From Leishmania martiniquensis (Eukaryota; Euglenozoa; Kinetoplastea; Trypanosomatida; Trypanosomatidae): a stretch of 64,000 bases of DNA. Every line of letters starts with the position of its first letter. Position 1 is the first letter of the stretch. Under the pieces are notes generated by a model. The model worked only from the letters and a program-made list of their open reading frames with translations, was not told where the DNA came from and searched no databases. The stretch lies in the NCBI RefSeq assembly GCF_017916325.1, contig NC_090163.1:565501-629500 (forward strand). Direction: 5' to 3'. Positions 9,735 through 20,266 of this stretch are shown here, in pieces. The translations under genes and the position numbers were made by a program.

Positions 9735-11663
9735 ATGGCCGATAGCGAAGTGGATCTCATTCTTCAGAACTATTTCGCAACCATCGCAGAAAAGGACTCC
9801 GATGCACTCAAGCTGTTTGAAGACAACAAGCGCATGCGCCACCTTGTGGAGCAAGTGCTGAAGGCTCGAGAAGAGCTGGAGGCCCAGTATTGCGCGGCGC
9901 AGCTGCTTGTCGCGTCGCTGCAGGCAGACGTTCGTGAGAAGCAGCACCGCATAGAAGCACAGGAGAAGGCGAGTGCTGTCTGGCGTGATGGCGTTTCGGA
10001 GCTGCGAAGCGTCCTTGGCCGCTCCCCCGACAAGGAACGTGAGATAGCCGATGTCATAGACGACGTGCGGCGCATATCTGCGGAGGTGTGCAGACTTCGG
10101 AAGGGCGTGCAGTACGCACAGTGGTGCTGTGGTGAGTGGGAGGCGTATGTGGTAGAGTCGCTCATTGCTTCCGAAGCCCTCGAGCGAAATGTGCTCGAAC
10201 GCACAGCAGTGGACTCGCTTCAGACGCTGTGCGAAGCCGCTGCTGAAGTGAGCAGTGTGCGAATCTGGGCCGCAGCTCAGGAAGCGGCTGCGGGATCCAC
10301 GATAGCGCACTGGGAAGCCTGGCACGTGACGACGGTGCAAGAGCGCGAGATGGAAATGGAGAAGCATTCGCAGGCGCTGCATGAAGCAGAGCTCAAGGCG
10401 CGTCGTCATGCCCGCCATGCCGAAGCCGCACAGCAGTCTGCGAAGGAACTAGCAGAGCGTTTGGCGGCTCAGCAGCACGAGGAACAACTCGCTCATGAGT
10501 GGAGAGCCCTGGCGTCCACGGCTCAGGTGGGTCTAGTCGACCTGCTCGTCCGCCGATGCACCGCCGCGGAAGGAAACTGGTGCGACACAGTGCTGGAAGT
10601 GCGCACCATCACACACCAACTCGAAAGGGCCCGGGAGGAACTGAAGGGCCTATCCGAGGCTCACGAGAAAGGCCTTGTGGAGCAAGAGCAGAATCGCTTA
10701 CGTCTCTCGAGGCTTTCAAAGAAATTGGAGCAGCTCAAGGAGCAACAGTCAGAGCTGGAGGAGCTGCAGCAGCGTTGCACCTCTCAGCAAGAAGAGCTGC
10801 AGGCCCTTCGTGGCAAGTACATGACCATCGCTGAAAAGGAGCGCAGCCTTCGATACCAGCTGAGCACCTCCGCGGAAAGTACCGCTGCGAAGCTGCTAAC
10901 TTCGGAGGAGTCCCGTCAGGCTGCCGAGCGGCGTACTGCTGTGCTGGAAGAGCGTCTTCGTGCCACGCAGGAAGAGGCGCGGGCCGCTCAGAAAGACGTT
11001 TTAGCGTTGCGGCGGCAAGCAGAGAAGCATCTCGTGACAGATGCGGTGTTGCAAGCCACGCAGCTGCAGCTGCAAGAAACGGCAAAGCATGCCTTCAACT
11101 TTCAAGAGGCGTTGGAGGCGCTCAAGGTGGAGCATCAGGCGCAGCTGCAGGTCGAGCGTGACCGTCACGCGGCAGAGATGGCCGCGCTCGCTGAGGCCAA
11201 CGAGGAGGTGCTTCAGCTCCAAGCTGCAGAGGCTCGTGCGCGGGCGGCGGAGGCAGAGGAACGCACGCGGCAGGCACAAGATACTGCTGCGCGTGAAAGG
11301 GAAGCACTGCAAAAAGAACTGCAGCTGTGGACAGCGGAGGTGGACAGTTTGAAGTTGGAGGTGGCGAAAGGTCGCCAGCGCGCCGAGGCAGAAAAGACCG
11401 CTCGAGAAGTACTCGAGCAGCAAAGCCGCAGCGAGGCGAGTGTCGTTCGCAGTATGGTGGAACGCAGCTTCGATGATGCACGACGAGGCCCGCAAGTGGC
11501 GCGACTGCAGGCGCGTCTGAAGAGTGTCCAGCAGCGAAATGACCTTCTGGAGGAAGCGTGCCGACGCAGTGCTGGTGTCATCGCGCAATTACGGGAAGCA
11601 CTGCATCGTGAGCAGATGACGTCACGCACGCTGCGGCTGAAAGACGATTCGCTGTCTGCCTAG
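9735..11663 (+). CDS. Long coiled-coil protein
   Basis: The first credible ATG is at 9735 (M-A-D-S-E-V-D), giving 642 residues; an earlier in-frame GTG at 9696 is rejected. Apart from short N-terminal and C-terminal segments, the chain is an almost unbroken Ala/Glu/Gln/Leu/Arg-rich heptad pattern. Examples are REELEAQY, LKEQQSELEELQQR and ARAAEAEERTRQAQD. There is no ATPase, motor or membrane motif. Such proteins in kinetoplastids are often cytoskeletal, basal-body or flagellum-associated, but that is inference from architecture only. It lies between a small hypothetical gene and eIF4AIII on the same strand, with no sign of functional linkage. The coding call is strong and the function is unknown. 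Confidence 0.85.
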   Translation: MADSEVDLILQNYFATIAEKDSDALKLFEDNKRMRHLVEQVLKAREELEAQYCAAQLLVASLQADVREKQHRIEAQEKASAVWRDGVSELRSVLGRSPDKEREIADVIDDVRRISAEVCRLRKGVQYAQWCCGEWEAYVVESLIASEALERNVLERTAVDSLQTLCEAAAEVSSVRIWAAAQEAAAGSTIAHWEAWHVTTVQEREMEMEKHSQALHEAELKARRHARHAEAAQQSAKELAERLAAQQHEEQLAHEWRALASTAQVGLVDLLVRRCTAAEGNWCDTVLEVRTITHQLERAREELKGLSEAHEKGLVEQEQNRLRLSRLSKKLEQLKEQQSELEELQQRCTSQQEELQALRGKYMTIAEKERSLRYQLSTSAESTAAKLLTSEESRQAAERRTAVLEERLRATQEEARAAQKDVLALRRQAEKHLVTDAVLQATQLQLQETAKHAFNFQEALEALKVEHQAQLQVERDRHAAEMAALAEANEEVLQLQAAEARARAAEAEERTRQAQDTAAREREALQKELQLWTAEVDSLKLEVAKGRQRAEAEKTAREVLEQQSRSEASVVRSMVERSFDDARRGPQVARLQARLKSVQQRNDLLEEACRRSAGVIAQLREALHREQMTSRTLRLKDDSLSA

Positions 11664-12394
11664 TGTGTGGCGCACACAGGCGCTTGCACACAGGTGCTTC
11701 TGGCGTGACAGGTCCGGATACTGCTGTCACGGGACCTCTTGGCGTTATCCCTCGATCCTACTGCGTGCGCCTACGTTGCCCTTGGCACTCGCAACGTCGT
11801 TCCAAAAAGGTCTGCCGTACAGTCGGCGGGCGCCATGTGCGTGTGCCGGCCCTCCGCACGTCTTTCAAGATATTTTCTTGTTTTTTTTCGTTCTTCGCAT
11901 GCGACTGACGGTCGCTGAGGATCATTTCGAGCGAGCCAATGAAAGTCAGTGCAGAGGCGGCACGCGTTTTTGCTTTGCTGTTCTCCTTCGGTCTGTATGT
12001 GTGCGTGCGTGCAAGCGCCCGATGCAGGCCCGCCGCTTCGCGCAAGGATCATGGTCGGCGTGCTTTCGCCAGTGCTGTTTCGCCGCCGACACACACACAC
12101 CACCACCACCATACGCGCACGCGCACTCTTGCCAGTCGTGCGGCTGTCAGCGTCTTCACGCGATTGGCCACGTCGTCGCCGCTGCATCTCCCACCCGTCG
12201 CCTTTCTATGCCCCATCCGCTTTCGCTCTCTTACAATAACTCGGTGCCTCTCACACACTCGCACACCTCTCCGCGCTGCAGCGGCAGAAGAAAATCCTCG
12301 CCGACACAGGCATGTGCGTTGACCGCCATTTCGTCCCAGACACGCAAACACATCTTCAACGTATACGCTAACCCTCATCGTCTCTCCGGCAGCC
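11664..12394. other. Intergenic spacer upstream of eIF4AIII
   Basis: A T-run near 11880-11890 and pyrimidine-rich sequence at about 12180-12275, with several AG dinucleotides near 12280-12300, are plausible processing signals for the helicase mRNA. CA/CAC repeats lie at about 12090-12112. No gene is seen. Confidence 0.35.
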
Positions 12395-13564
12395 ATGGAT
12401 GCAGAGCAAGTGGACAATATTCAGGCCAACGTGCTGGCCATCCCCACGTTTGAGGCGATGGGGTTGAAGGAAGACCTGCTCAAGGGCATGTACAGCTTCG
12501 GCTACAAGCAGCCCACCGCCATTCAGAAGCGCTTCATAATGCCATTCCTAAAGGGGCGCGACGTCATCGCACAGGCGTCCTCCGGTACGGGCAAGACGTC
12601 CGCGTTCTGTGTCTGTCTCCTGCAAGCGTGCGACCCCCACACGCGTGAAACGCAGGCTCTCATCCTCTCGCCGACCCGCGAGCTGGCCGTACAGACGCAG
12701 GATTTGTGCAACAACATTGGGCACCACATGGGGCTGACGGCGTACGCGTGCATTGGCGGCAAAAGCACTGAGGAGGACATCCGTCGCCTTGAGAGTGGTG
12801 TACATATCGTTTCCGGCACTCCTGGACGTGTCTTCGATATGATCCGCCGCAAGAGCCTTCGTGTCAACGGGCTGAAGACGCTAGTGCTGGATGAGGCGGA
12901 TGAGATGCTGGGCAAGGGCTTCAAGGCTCAGATCCACGACATCTACCGCATGGTCCCGCCGCTGCAGATCATTCTCGTGTCGGCGACGCTGCCGGCGGAT
13001 GTGCTAGAAATGACGGAGAAGTTCATGACGGAGCCGGCGAGCATTTTGGTGAAGCGCGATGAGATTACGGTGGACAGTGTGAAGCAGTACTTTGTCTCTG
13101 TCGACGAGGAGAAGAATAAGTTCGACGTGCTGATGGAGCTGTACGACAGTCTCACGATTGCCCACGCTGTTGTGTTTTGCAATACGCGCAAAAAGGTGGA
13201 GCAGCTCGCCAAGAAGATGACGCGCGAGAAGTTCACTGTGACTGCCATGCACGGCGACATGCCGCAGGCCGAGCGTGACGAGATCATGCAGCAGTTCCGG
13301 GATGGCCACAGTCGCGTGCTCATCACGACCGACCTCTGGGCGCGCGGCATTGATGTGGAGCGCGTCTCACTGGTTCTTAATTACGATTTGCCACTTGCGC
13401 GTGAGCAGTACATTCACCGCATTGGTCGCACGGGTCGCATGGGACGCACAGGGCTCGCCATCACATTTGTGCGCCACGACGAGCTGCGCTTATTGCGCGA
13501 TATCGAGCAGTTCTACGCCACACAAATTGAGGAACTCCCTGCCAATATTGGCGAACAAATGTAA
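12395..13564 (+). CDS. eIF4AIII: DEAD-box RNA helicase, eIF4AIII-type
   Basis: A 389-residue protein of standard eIF4A size with all DEAD-box motifs. These are a Q motif (GYKQPTAIQ, 36-44), motif I (ASSGTGKT, 61-68), PTREL (93-97), TPGR (142-145), DEAD (166-169), SAT (196-198), ARGID (316-320) and HRIGRTGR (341-348). The C-terminal end ([15 protein letters not shown]) and the segment [15 protein letters not shown] match the eIF4AIII/FAL1 branch better than translation-initiation eIF4A. eIF4AIII is the RNA-clamping ATPase of the exon junction complex in other eukaryotes. In trypanosomatids, which lack most cis-splicing, its homologue is described as nuclear rather than as a cap-complex helicase. 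The start at ATG 12395 is clear. Confidence in the family is very high and in the subtype is good. Confidence 0.93.
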   Translation: MDAEQVDNIQANVLAIPTFEAMGLKEDLLKGMYSFGYKQPTAIQKRFIMPFLKGRDVIAQASSGTGKTSAFCVCLLQACDPHTRETQALILSPTRELAVQTQDLCNNIGHHMGLTAYACIGGKSTEEDIRRLESGVHIVSGTPGRVFDMIRRKSLRVNGLKTLVLDEADEMLGKGFKAQIHDIYRMVPPLQIILVSATLPADVLEMTEKFMTEPASILVKRDEITVDSVKQYFVSVDEEKNKFDVLMELYDSLTIAHAVVFCNTRKKVEQLAKKMTREKFTVTAMHGDMPQAERDEIMQQFRDGHSRVLITTDLWARGIDVERVSLVLNYDLPLAREQYIHRIGRTGRMGRTGLAITFVRHDELRLLRDIEQFYATQIEELPANIGEQM

Positions 13565-15762
13565 GAGAGAGAGTGTGTGTGTGGCAATGCAGAAGCGAAG
13601 AGCCGCGACACCCTCGTGTCTGAGGAGGCAAGCCATACAGGTGCCTCTCTGCGTGAGGCGTGAGAGGCGGCGGTGGCAGGGTGAGGGGGGGAAGCAGGGG
13701 CGAAGTGAACGTGTCTCTCTGCTTCTCAGCGCTCGTGGATGGGTGCTGCCTATGGCGGCAACATCGGCGCCAGTGCAGGCATGCGTAGATCAACTCAAAG
13801 ATGATGTGCGCACAAGTGAGCATGAGGCTTTGTGTTACCACAGCAAGAGGTGTTACCGGCCTGTGGCCCGCTACTGTCTTCCGGGTGTGGCGCTTAGAAA
13901 GAGAGCGTCGATTCGGGCCCTTTGAGCAATGTCGACGAGTGGTGTGATGGTCATGTCAGGTGTGCGAACTTTTTGTACGGTAATGGTTGCAAGCAAGCGT
14001 CCTCTCTCTCTTTCGTTGCTGCCTCGCTGTGTTAACGATCACCTCAAGGCAGGGCAGAGGACAAGTAGCAGCGCGGACCTCCCTCTACCTCGAGGAGGCT
14101 GTCGCAGGGGACTTCCGCACGAGATAACCTTTCGATGCGCAGAAGTACGCACGCCAGCACGGCCGCTGGCGCCTTTCACGTACACGCAGATGTCACCGGC
14201 AGCATGAGATGGGATGCAAATATCTTATGCGCAGTGCTTTCCTTGCGCCCGCGCGTCATGTTCTCTTGCGGCCCTTCCACCCCCGTCTCCTCTCTCTCTC
14301 TCTTTCGACTCATCCAGCAGACGCTGTCTCGCTCCTCACTCCTTCTTCGCAAAGCCTCTTGCGCGTCGACGTGCGTCTGCGCGCGCGCGCGTCGGCATTT
14401 CCGCGCTGCTCTTTCTCTTCCCTGGACTCTCTGGTATAGGCATCCACAAAACGTTGCTACTAACAGGTTCGCGCGGACCGGCGAGGTATGCTGCGGCGTT
14501 TTCGTTCAGCTCCTTTGAACATCGTCGCTCACTTCACCACCCTCCTTACGTACACGCTCCATCGCCCACGCCCCCCGACTGAAGCCCTCCTCCGCGCCAG
14601 TGCGCGTGTCCTTCTTCCTCTCCCTTGGCCGCCCTCGTGCTCGCTCACTTAACTAACCGCGCTAATCGTCGGCTTGGCACACGTACACGTCCCCTTCTCT
14701 CTCGCCTTCTTGGTGTGGGGCTTAGGATATAATCGGCTCGTTTTTCTTCTTTGGCACCAAAGCACACGAGAGTGAAGAGCAGCGCGAAGGCGAACACAAA
14801 GGGAGTGTACAACACGAAAGCTCCTGCTGCTTCCCTCGTCTCTGCCTGTCAGCCTGTCTGGCTAACCCTCACAGCTGCCTATCCACATCTATCCGTCTCC
14901 AAGAGCAAAAAAAAAAACACAAAAAAGGCGTAGGGGGGCCCGTGTCTTTGGTCGGCGCTCACGCACAAGCAGCGCCATCACCCCACCCGTGTCTACTCCC
15001 TCGCAGCCGTTTCCCTGTGAGGGTGGGCGCGTGTACGTGTGCGTGTGTGTATCTGTGTCGCTTCGGATTGTGCGGTACCTGCCGAGACGTGTCTGTTGCC
15101 GTCATCGAGCTGCATAGCACGACATCAATTCAATTCGTTATTCCCCTGCTGCTGTTGCTGCTTCCCCTGTTGTCGTGCCTTCGGCTTTGTCTCCTTGGCG
15201 GCCCCCCTCCCCCTCTTCCCTTAATTTGTTTCCGCTTGTCGGTCTTTCTGTCGTGGTGTGTGTGTGCGCGCGCATTTCCTTTTTTCCCTCTCCATCGCTG
15301 CTCCCCCTTTTTCGAAAGTCGCTGCGCTTCAGAGTCGGTGCGTGTCAGTTGGCGTCGCACTTTACGGTGTTCCCTTTTATTTCCAAAGACGGACGTGTGG
15401 GCGCGGGTTTGGTGGAGCGCCTCTGGACCACCTCCGGCTAAACCTCACCCTATCCCCCTCGATCCCGGTGTCCGTCGGTGGCTTCGCTGCCCGGCTCCGC
15501 GTCGGCTTCCGCCCGCACATTTCTCCCTCCCCGTAAAGTCGCACGCTCCCTTTGGCGCCCTCCCGATTAGCCGCTCGAGGCCTTCTTCCCCCACCCCACC
15601 ACCCCTTGGAGAAGTTAACGCCCTCGTTGACACGTCAGCCGAGTCCTTGTCGTGGCTGGCCAGGGGAAGTTCTCCTCTCCGACCTTCTCCACGCGAAGGC
15701 TCCAGTCGACGGCTCAGCAGCCAAGCCTTATTTTGCTCCCGAATGAAAGCGGCGAAGGCGCG
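13565..15762. other. Long intergenic spacer
   Basis: This 2.2 kb stretch has no supported gene. A short basic-ended frame at 14751-14933 begins only with TTG and is not accepted. Sequence from about 14900 to 15620 is strongly pyrimidine-rich, suitable for trans-splicing of the next gene. A frame open upstream of 15763 has no ATG. Confidence 0.4.
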
Positions 15763-18267
15763 ATGGAGGTGACAGACCCGCTAGACCTGTGGCCTCGGGC
15801 AACCGCTCCTGTGGTGGCGGGCGCATCAGCCAGCTGCTGCCCAACAGACTCGTTCCCACACGCAGCAAACTTGGAAGGAGTCGGCTTCCCGCATGATGCG
15901 GACACCGAGCCCCTCCTCGCTGCAGCGGCACCGTCAGCGTGTGATGCAGAGGGCGAGACGCCTTCTGCGTCAGGAGCGAGCGGGCGCGGTGTAGCTGGGC
16001 GACCTCCCGTCGCCGTCGCCTCAACGCTGCCAAAGCGCAAATACCCGAAGCTACTTACGCAGCTAGCCCACGAGCTCCGCTGGATGCACAAGAGCCTTCG
16101 TCACAAGGGCGACAGCAGTGCCGTGCCTGTTGTGAGCTGCGCTTCCAGTGCTCCGCTGAGTCACAGCAATCGCTCCGCCGACTCGCCGTGCACCCGCGCT
16201 GACGACGATGATAACGAAGACCTCCTTATCACGGCGACCTTGCGCAGCTCGATGCGGCGCCCCTCCCACCCGCGAAATTCGGCGAGGAGCCACAGCGGCG
16301 GAAGCTCCACACCCCACGCATTGGAAACGGCAAGCAGTGCAAAACTGGAGCAGAGTACCCTGGCGAAGAGTGCGGTGGAGCAGGTGCAGCGTGTTGCGCC
16401 AGCTGAGGTGACGCCTGACCCGTACGCGCCGCGCTCGTGCCAGTACGTGGCTCAGAACCTCGCAGTTGAAGGGACAGAAAATACCCTTTGCAGTCCCTAT
16501 ATCGGTGTCCCTGCCGGCTCTACGATGCGAGCGGCGTCCGCCGGTGAGGCGGAGAGCGCTGTGGGGAGCTCAGAGATCACCGGCATTGCCCCCGCCCTCG
16601 CACTCGGCGAGGACAGCAGCACAGAGGACCCTTATCGTGGCAATGGTGACTCATCGAATGTCATCCAGTTTGACACAAAGGGCGCGAGTGATGCGGAGGC
16701 CGTGGGCGCTGTCGCCTCCTGCCCGCCAGATCGACGCGGCCTCAAGGTAGACTGCGCGCCTTCAACCCTGGGCATTTGCGGGGGTACACAAGCAGGCGAC
16801 GACGCGACAGGTCCCGGTGACTCATACCAGGTATTCTTTAGCGTCATCATCGGGCTGCAACGCCAGGTATGCAACCTGCAGCAGCTAACAGACAGCCTGC
16901 GCGCAATCTACGAACAGGAGCAGCGGGCGCGTCTGCGCTCCAAGGGCAGAGGGCAACACCTGAGCTGGACTCGCACCGTCGAGGCCGCCAACACGATTCA
17001 TTTTTGGCGCCACAAAGTTAGCACGCTGCGTCTCTTCGAGTCACAGTATCTGAGCGTGCTGAGGGCCTTCCAGCACGAGCTGCGCCTGGTCGACCCTGGA
17101 GCAGAGAGAGCACAGCAGATCATCCAGCCAGCGGCGCGTGCAGCAGTAGAAGCGGGCGTTACAGCAGTCGTCATGCAAGCTCGCTGGAAGTTTATTTGCT
17201 CTCTTCAGGTGGTGACAGCGCAGGAGCAGCACCTCAGGACGCTAAGTGAGCAGATGAGGGCCTGTTGGGAGGCGAACGCTTTGCTGCGAGAGGAGCTGCA
17301 ACAATTCGAGCAGCATGAAGTGCGCGTACCACGCGACACTTTCGCCACTGCTGGCATGGATGTCGAGCATTTTATCGCTTCGCTGCCGCCGAGAACATCC
17401 GCCTGCAGCCACAACAACGTCATCTCCCACAACTCTGTGCCATCACTAGACAGCCTCGGGAGCGCAGAGACACCGATGCTGTTGACGGCTCAGAACCTCT
17501 CCCCTATCCTGAGTGACGATGATGGGGGTGACAACTTCGTCACGGCGGTCAGCATAGGCAGCAGTGGGATCGCTCACAGCGACGATCACCCAACGGTTCT
17601 CTCACCGAGCTCCGCTGCCGCATCAGCAGCGCCTCTAGTGTCATGCATGAAGCGCACCACTGTTGCTAACAGCACCTCTGCCTCGCCTGTCATGCCGAAG
17701 CGGCTGAAGTACGTCATCTGCTCGGCCACGTTCGACCCCGACGAGGGTAGCGATGGTGGCATCAGAAGCCCCATCGCACCGTCGTACATTGGCTCTACTG
17801 CGTCGGCAACCAACTCACAAACGCGACGACGCAGCGAGCGCCATGTGACGTTTGCGCTGGAGCCAGAGGTGCTGGACGCGCGCCCCCGCTTTAGTGCCCG
17901 TGGCCGCACGATGGAGTTGCTAGAGCAGATTTGCCTGGACAAGCAGGTGCCATGGAGCGCGCTGCCGTTGCTGCAGAGTGCCCTAGAAGAACGCCTTGCT
18001 CAGCTAGCGCAGCTGCGCGCGCAGTGGGGTGTAGCTGTAGCAGACGCATCCCTGGACCCTTTACCAAGTACCGTGCCGCCGGTGCCTACGATTCCGAGCC
18101 TCAGCAGCGGCGGTACGGAGTGTTACACACATGATGAAGGGGCGGCGTCGTCGTCATCGAAGTCCTTGTCATCCGCCGCCACGTCGAAGACGATAAGGAA
18201 AGTGAATAGCAGACAGGAGAGCAGCAAGGTGAGGCCGAAGGTGTGTACGACATGCATCACCATGTAA
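15763..18267 (+). CDS. Large disordered hypothetical protein with CaaX-like C-terminus
   Basis: The first ATG in the frame is at 15763, giving 834 residues. Most of the chain is Ser/Ala/Pro/Thr-rich and probably disordered. Two better-ordered regions are visible. One is an alpha-helical block at about 360-510 (SVIIGLQRQVCNLQQL; TVEAANTIHFWRHKV; LRLFESQYLSVLRAFQHELR). The other lies at about 690-755 (TMELLEQICLDKQVPW; ALEERLAQLAQLRAQW). Residues about 692-696 read RHVTF, which fits the RVxF-type docking consensus for protein phosphatase 1. The last four residues are CITM, a CaaX-like prenylation motif preceded by CTT. No known family is recognised. A SIDER2-like repeat lies about 540 bp downstream of the stop codon in the presumed 3' UTR. 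Coding is strong and function is open. Confidence 0.82.
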   Translation: MEVTDPLDLWPRATAPVVAGASASCCPTDSFPHAANLEGVGFPHDADTEPLLAAAAPSACDAEGETPSASGASGRGVAGRPPVAVASTLPKRKYPKLLTQLAHELRWMHKSLRHKGDSSAVPVVSCASSAPLSHSNRSADSPCTRADDDDNEDLLITATLRSSMRRPSHPRNSARSHSGGSSTPHALETASSAKLEQSTLAKSAVEQVQRVAPAEVTPDPYAPRSCQYVAQNLAVEGTENTLCSPYIGVPAGSTMRAASAGEAESAVGSSEITGIAPALALGEDSSTEDPYRGNGDSSNVIQFDTKGASDAEAVGAVASCPPDRRGLKVDCAPSTLGICGGTQAGDDATGPGDSYQVFFSVIIGLQRQVCNLQQLTDSLRAIYEQEQRARLRSKGRGQHLSWTRTVEAANTIHFWRHKVSTLRLFESQYLSVLRAFQHELRLVDPGAERAQQIIQPAARAAVEAGVTAVVMQARWKFICSLQVVTAQEQHLRTLSEQMRACWEANALLREELQQFEQHEVRVPRDTFATAGMDVEHFIASLPPRTSACSHNNVISHNSVPSLDSLGSAETPMLLTAQNLSPILSDDDGGDNFVTAVSIGSSGIAHSDDHPTVLSPSSAAASAAPLVSCMKRTTVANSTSASPVMPKRLKYVICSATFDPDEGSDGGIRSPIAPSYIGSTASATNSQTRRRSERHVTFALEPEVLDARPRFSARGRTMELLEQICLDKQVPWSALPLLQSALEERLAQLAQLRAQWGVAVADASLDPLPSTVPPVPTIPSLSSGGTECYTHDEGAASSSSKSLSSAATSKTIRKVNSRQESSKVRPKVCTTCITM

Positions 18268-18805
18268 CCTGCGCTGAGCCAGTCTTCGCAGAACTCTGGC
18301 AGCGCGTCCGCCAGCGTGAAGAATCGCCCCCATCCCGTGCCACTTCTTTCTACAACATCGAAGAAATAGGCGCGCACGCTCACGGGGTAAGGGTTCTTGG
18401 AAATCTCGCACACCGCGCTTCAGCGGCACTTTTGAGGGAATGGGGGAGGGAAACGGGCACCCGTACGCCCCCCGCTGTTTGAAGCTGCATATGTGTTTCT
18501 GTGTGTGTGTATAGGGGAGGTACGTCTGTATGACTTCACAGATTAGCGTCTTCGTTGAAAATACTCAGGACTGCCGCGGACGTCTGCATTCTGTCGCCCG
18601 TTCGCCGGCGCCACGGAACCTCCTCTCATCAACGAACGCTGGCGCGAGAGTGAGCATTGGGTGTATCCCTCGTCCCTCTTCGCTTACGTCTTTTTTTCTC
18701 CTCTCTTCCCCCAGCTCGGCTTCTGTACGCGGAATCGCCGACACGATTCGGTCTCTACTACTACGAGCATCATTGCAACCACGCGCCTCCTCGGAACCGC
18801 GCTAT

Positions 18806-19104
18806 CCCGGGCGGCTCCTCGGCACGGATGCCAGCGGTCCGTCCTCTGGACGACGCTGCAGCGTGTGTGTGTATGGGGGGGGAGGGCGACCTGCGACCGC
18901 GGGCACGTTTGCGTCCTTCACATGGCTGACAAGGTGCCGAGGCCACTCGAGCGCATGCCGCTCAGCCGTGGCTGTCTGCCGGCGCATGGAGAGCCTGCGC
19001 CACCCCAGAGAGGGATGCACTACGCGGCGACCTGCGCGGCAGGCCGGGTCAGAGGGCGGCTCCCCTAATGCTTTCCGTGGCGCAGAGTGAGCGCGTCGAG
19101 AAAG
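18806..19104 (+). mobile_element. SIDER2-like degenerate retroposon, copy A (5'-truncated)
   Basis: About 300 bp are nearly identical, in this orientation, to the reverse complement of the copies at 27880 and 36102. The shared part runs from a segment containing GGCTCCTCGGCACGGATGCC to one containing GGCGCAGAGTG. It lacks the first about 100 bp of the longer copies, although a short matching piece (CCACGCGCCTC) occurs at 18779-18789, which suggests an internal deletion. Matching it to SIDER2 is from memory of Leishmania UTR repeats. SIDER2 elements in 3' UTRs are known to promote mRNA decay, and this copy is sense-oriented downstream of the 834-residue gene. Confidence 0.72.
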
Positions 19105-20230
19105 GCCGAAAGGAGCCGACATGGACGTCTCTGTTGCTCTCTTCCCCCCTCCCCCCTCCCTCCCCCTTTGTCGTATCGCGCAATGACGCAGGTGCAGGTT
19201 TTTACCTCGCTTGTTCATACTACTATACACATACCCCGAGCGCACATGCATCTATATAGATGTATAGCGGTATGCACATGGTAGTGTCTGTGTGTGTGTG
19301 TGTCAAACATTCGGATCAGTGCCCCCAATCAGAGGAGGCCAGCACAGCGCTCTGACTCCCACACTTCCCTTGTCATTGCTGCTGTTTCTTTTTGTATGCT
19401 GCACCGGTGCCCGTTTCTCCTCTCTGTCCGTTGGCCCTTTACATGGGCGTCCCTCGCCCTGAGTCACGGAAGGGGAGTGCTGACTCTCTCCTCCATTCAT
19501 CCCTCCCTCTCGCCGCACGATCCGTTTTTGTTTAGCTGTATGTGTGCAGCTGTGCAGCTGTCCCTGTGTATGTCTGTGTATGTTTGTACGTTTGTGCCCC
19601 CCTCCCCTCCTCGTTTGCGGCACCGCTCCTCGCAACGACCTCTCAACCACCGTATTGTCGGCTTCTTTTCCTTGCTCTCCCTTCTCATGGACGCGTACGC
19701 GCACTGGTCGCACTCTGGCTCCCCTCCCGCCCCCGCGCCTTCCTTTATAGTTGTGTTTGCGGGTTGTGCTTCGGTGATTGCGTTTGTATAGGCAGAGACG
19801 ATGTGCACGCTTCGCGGGCAACTCATTGTGTGTGTGTGATTCGATATGAATGATGAGATCTAGCTGTGATTGTCTGAATCAACGAGCTCGAGGGGGGAGG
19901 GCCCTTTGCTTTTCTCCTCTCCTTTTCGTGTCGTTGCCTAGCCCCTTCCCTCACCTTCCCCCCTCTCCCCCCCATCACCATCATTGCACGCCCCTTCACA
20001 GACGCAGTCCCCGTCCTATGCAAGTGCCTCTTCGCTGGTTGGGCGGTTCATCACGGTGTATTTGTCTCCCTCTCTTCACACACGTCCGCCCCCCCCTACT
20101 TCTTCGGGCGCTGTTTTCCGTGTCGGCTTTGTGGTCGGTGCTGTGTTGGGAATGCGTGCGTGCGTGTGGCCCCTTTGGACGCCTCTTTCTCTTCCCCCAC
20201 CCCCTTTCCTTTGTCCGCTACTCACCCACA

Positions 20231-20266
20231 CATACACACATATACATATATGTATATGTGTGTATG
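20231..20266. repeat. Perfect 36-bp palindrome, alternating purine-pyrimidine
   Basis: Each half is the exact reverse complement of the other. It consists almost entirely of CA/TA and TA/TG steps, so it could extrude a cruciform or adopt Z-form DNA. No gene overlaps it. Confidence 0.8.

Noticed and set aside
14751..14933. 60-codon frame with basic ends, reminiscent of a small ribosomal protein
   Set aside because: It begins with TTG, has no ATG, and its middle reads like translated pyrimidine tracts; no ribosomal protein could be named.
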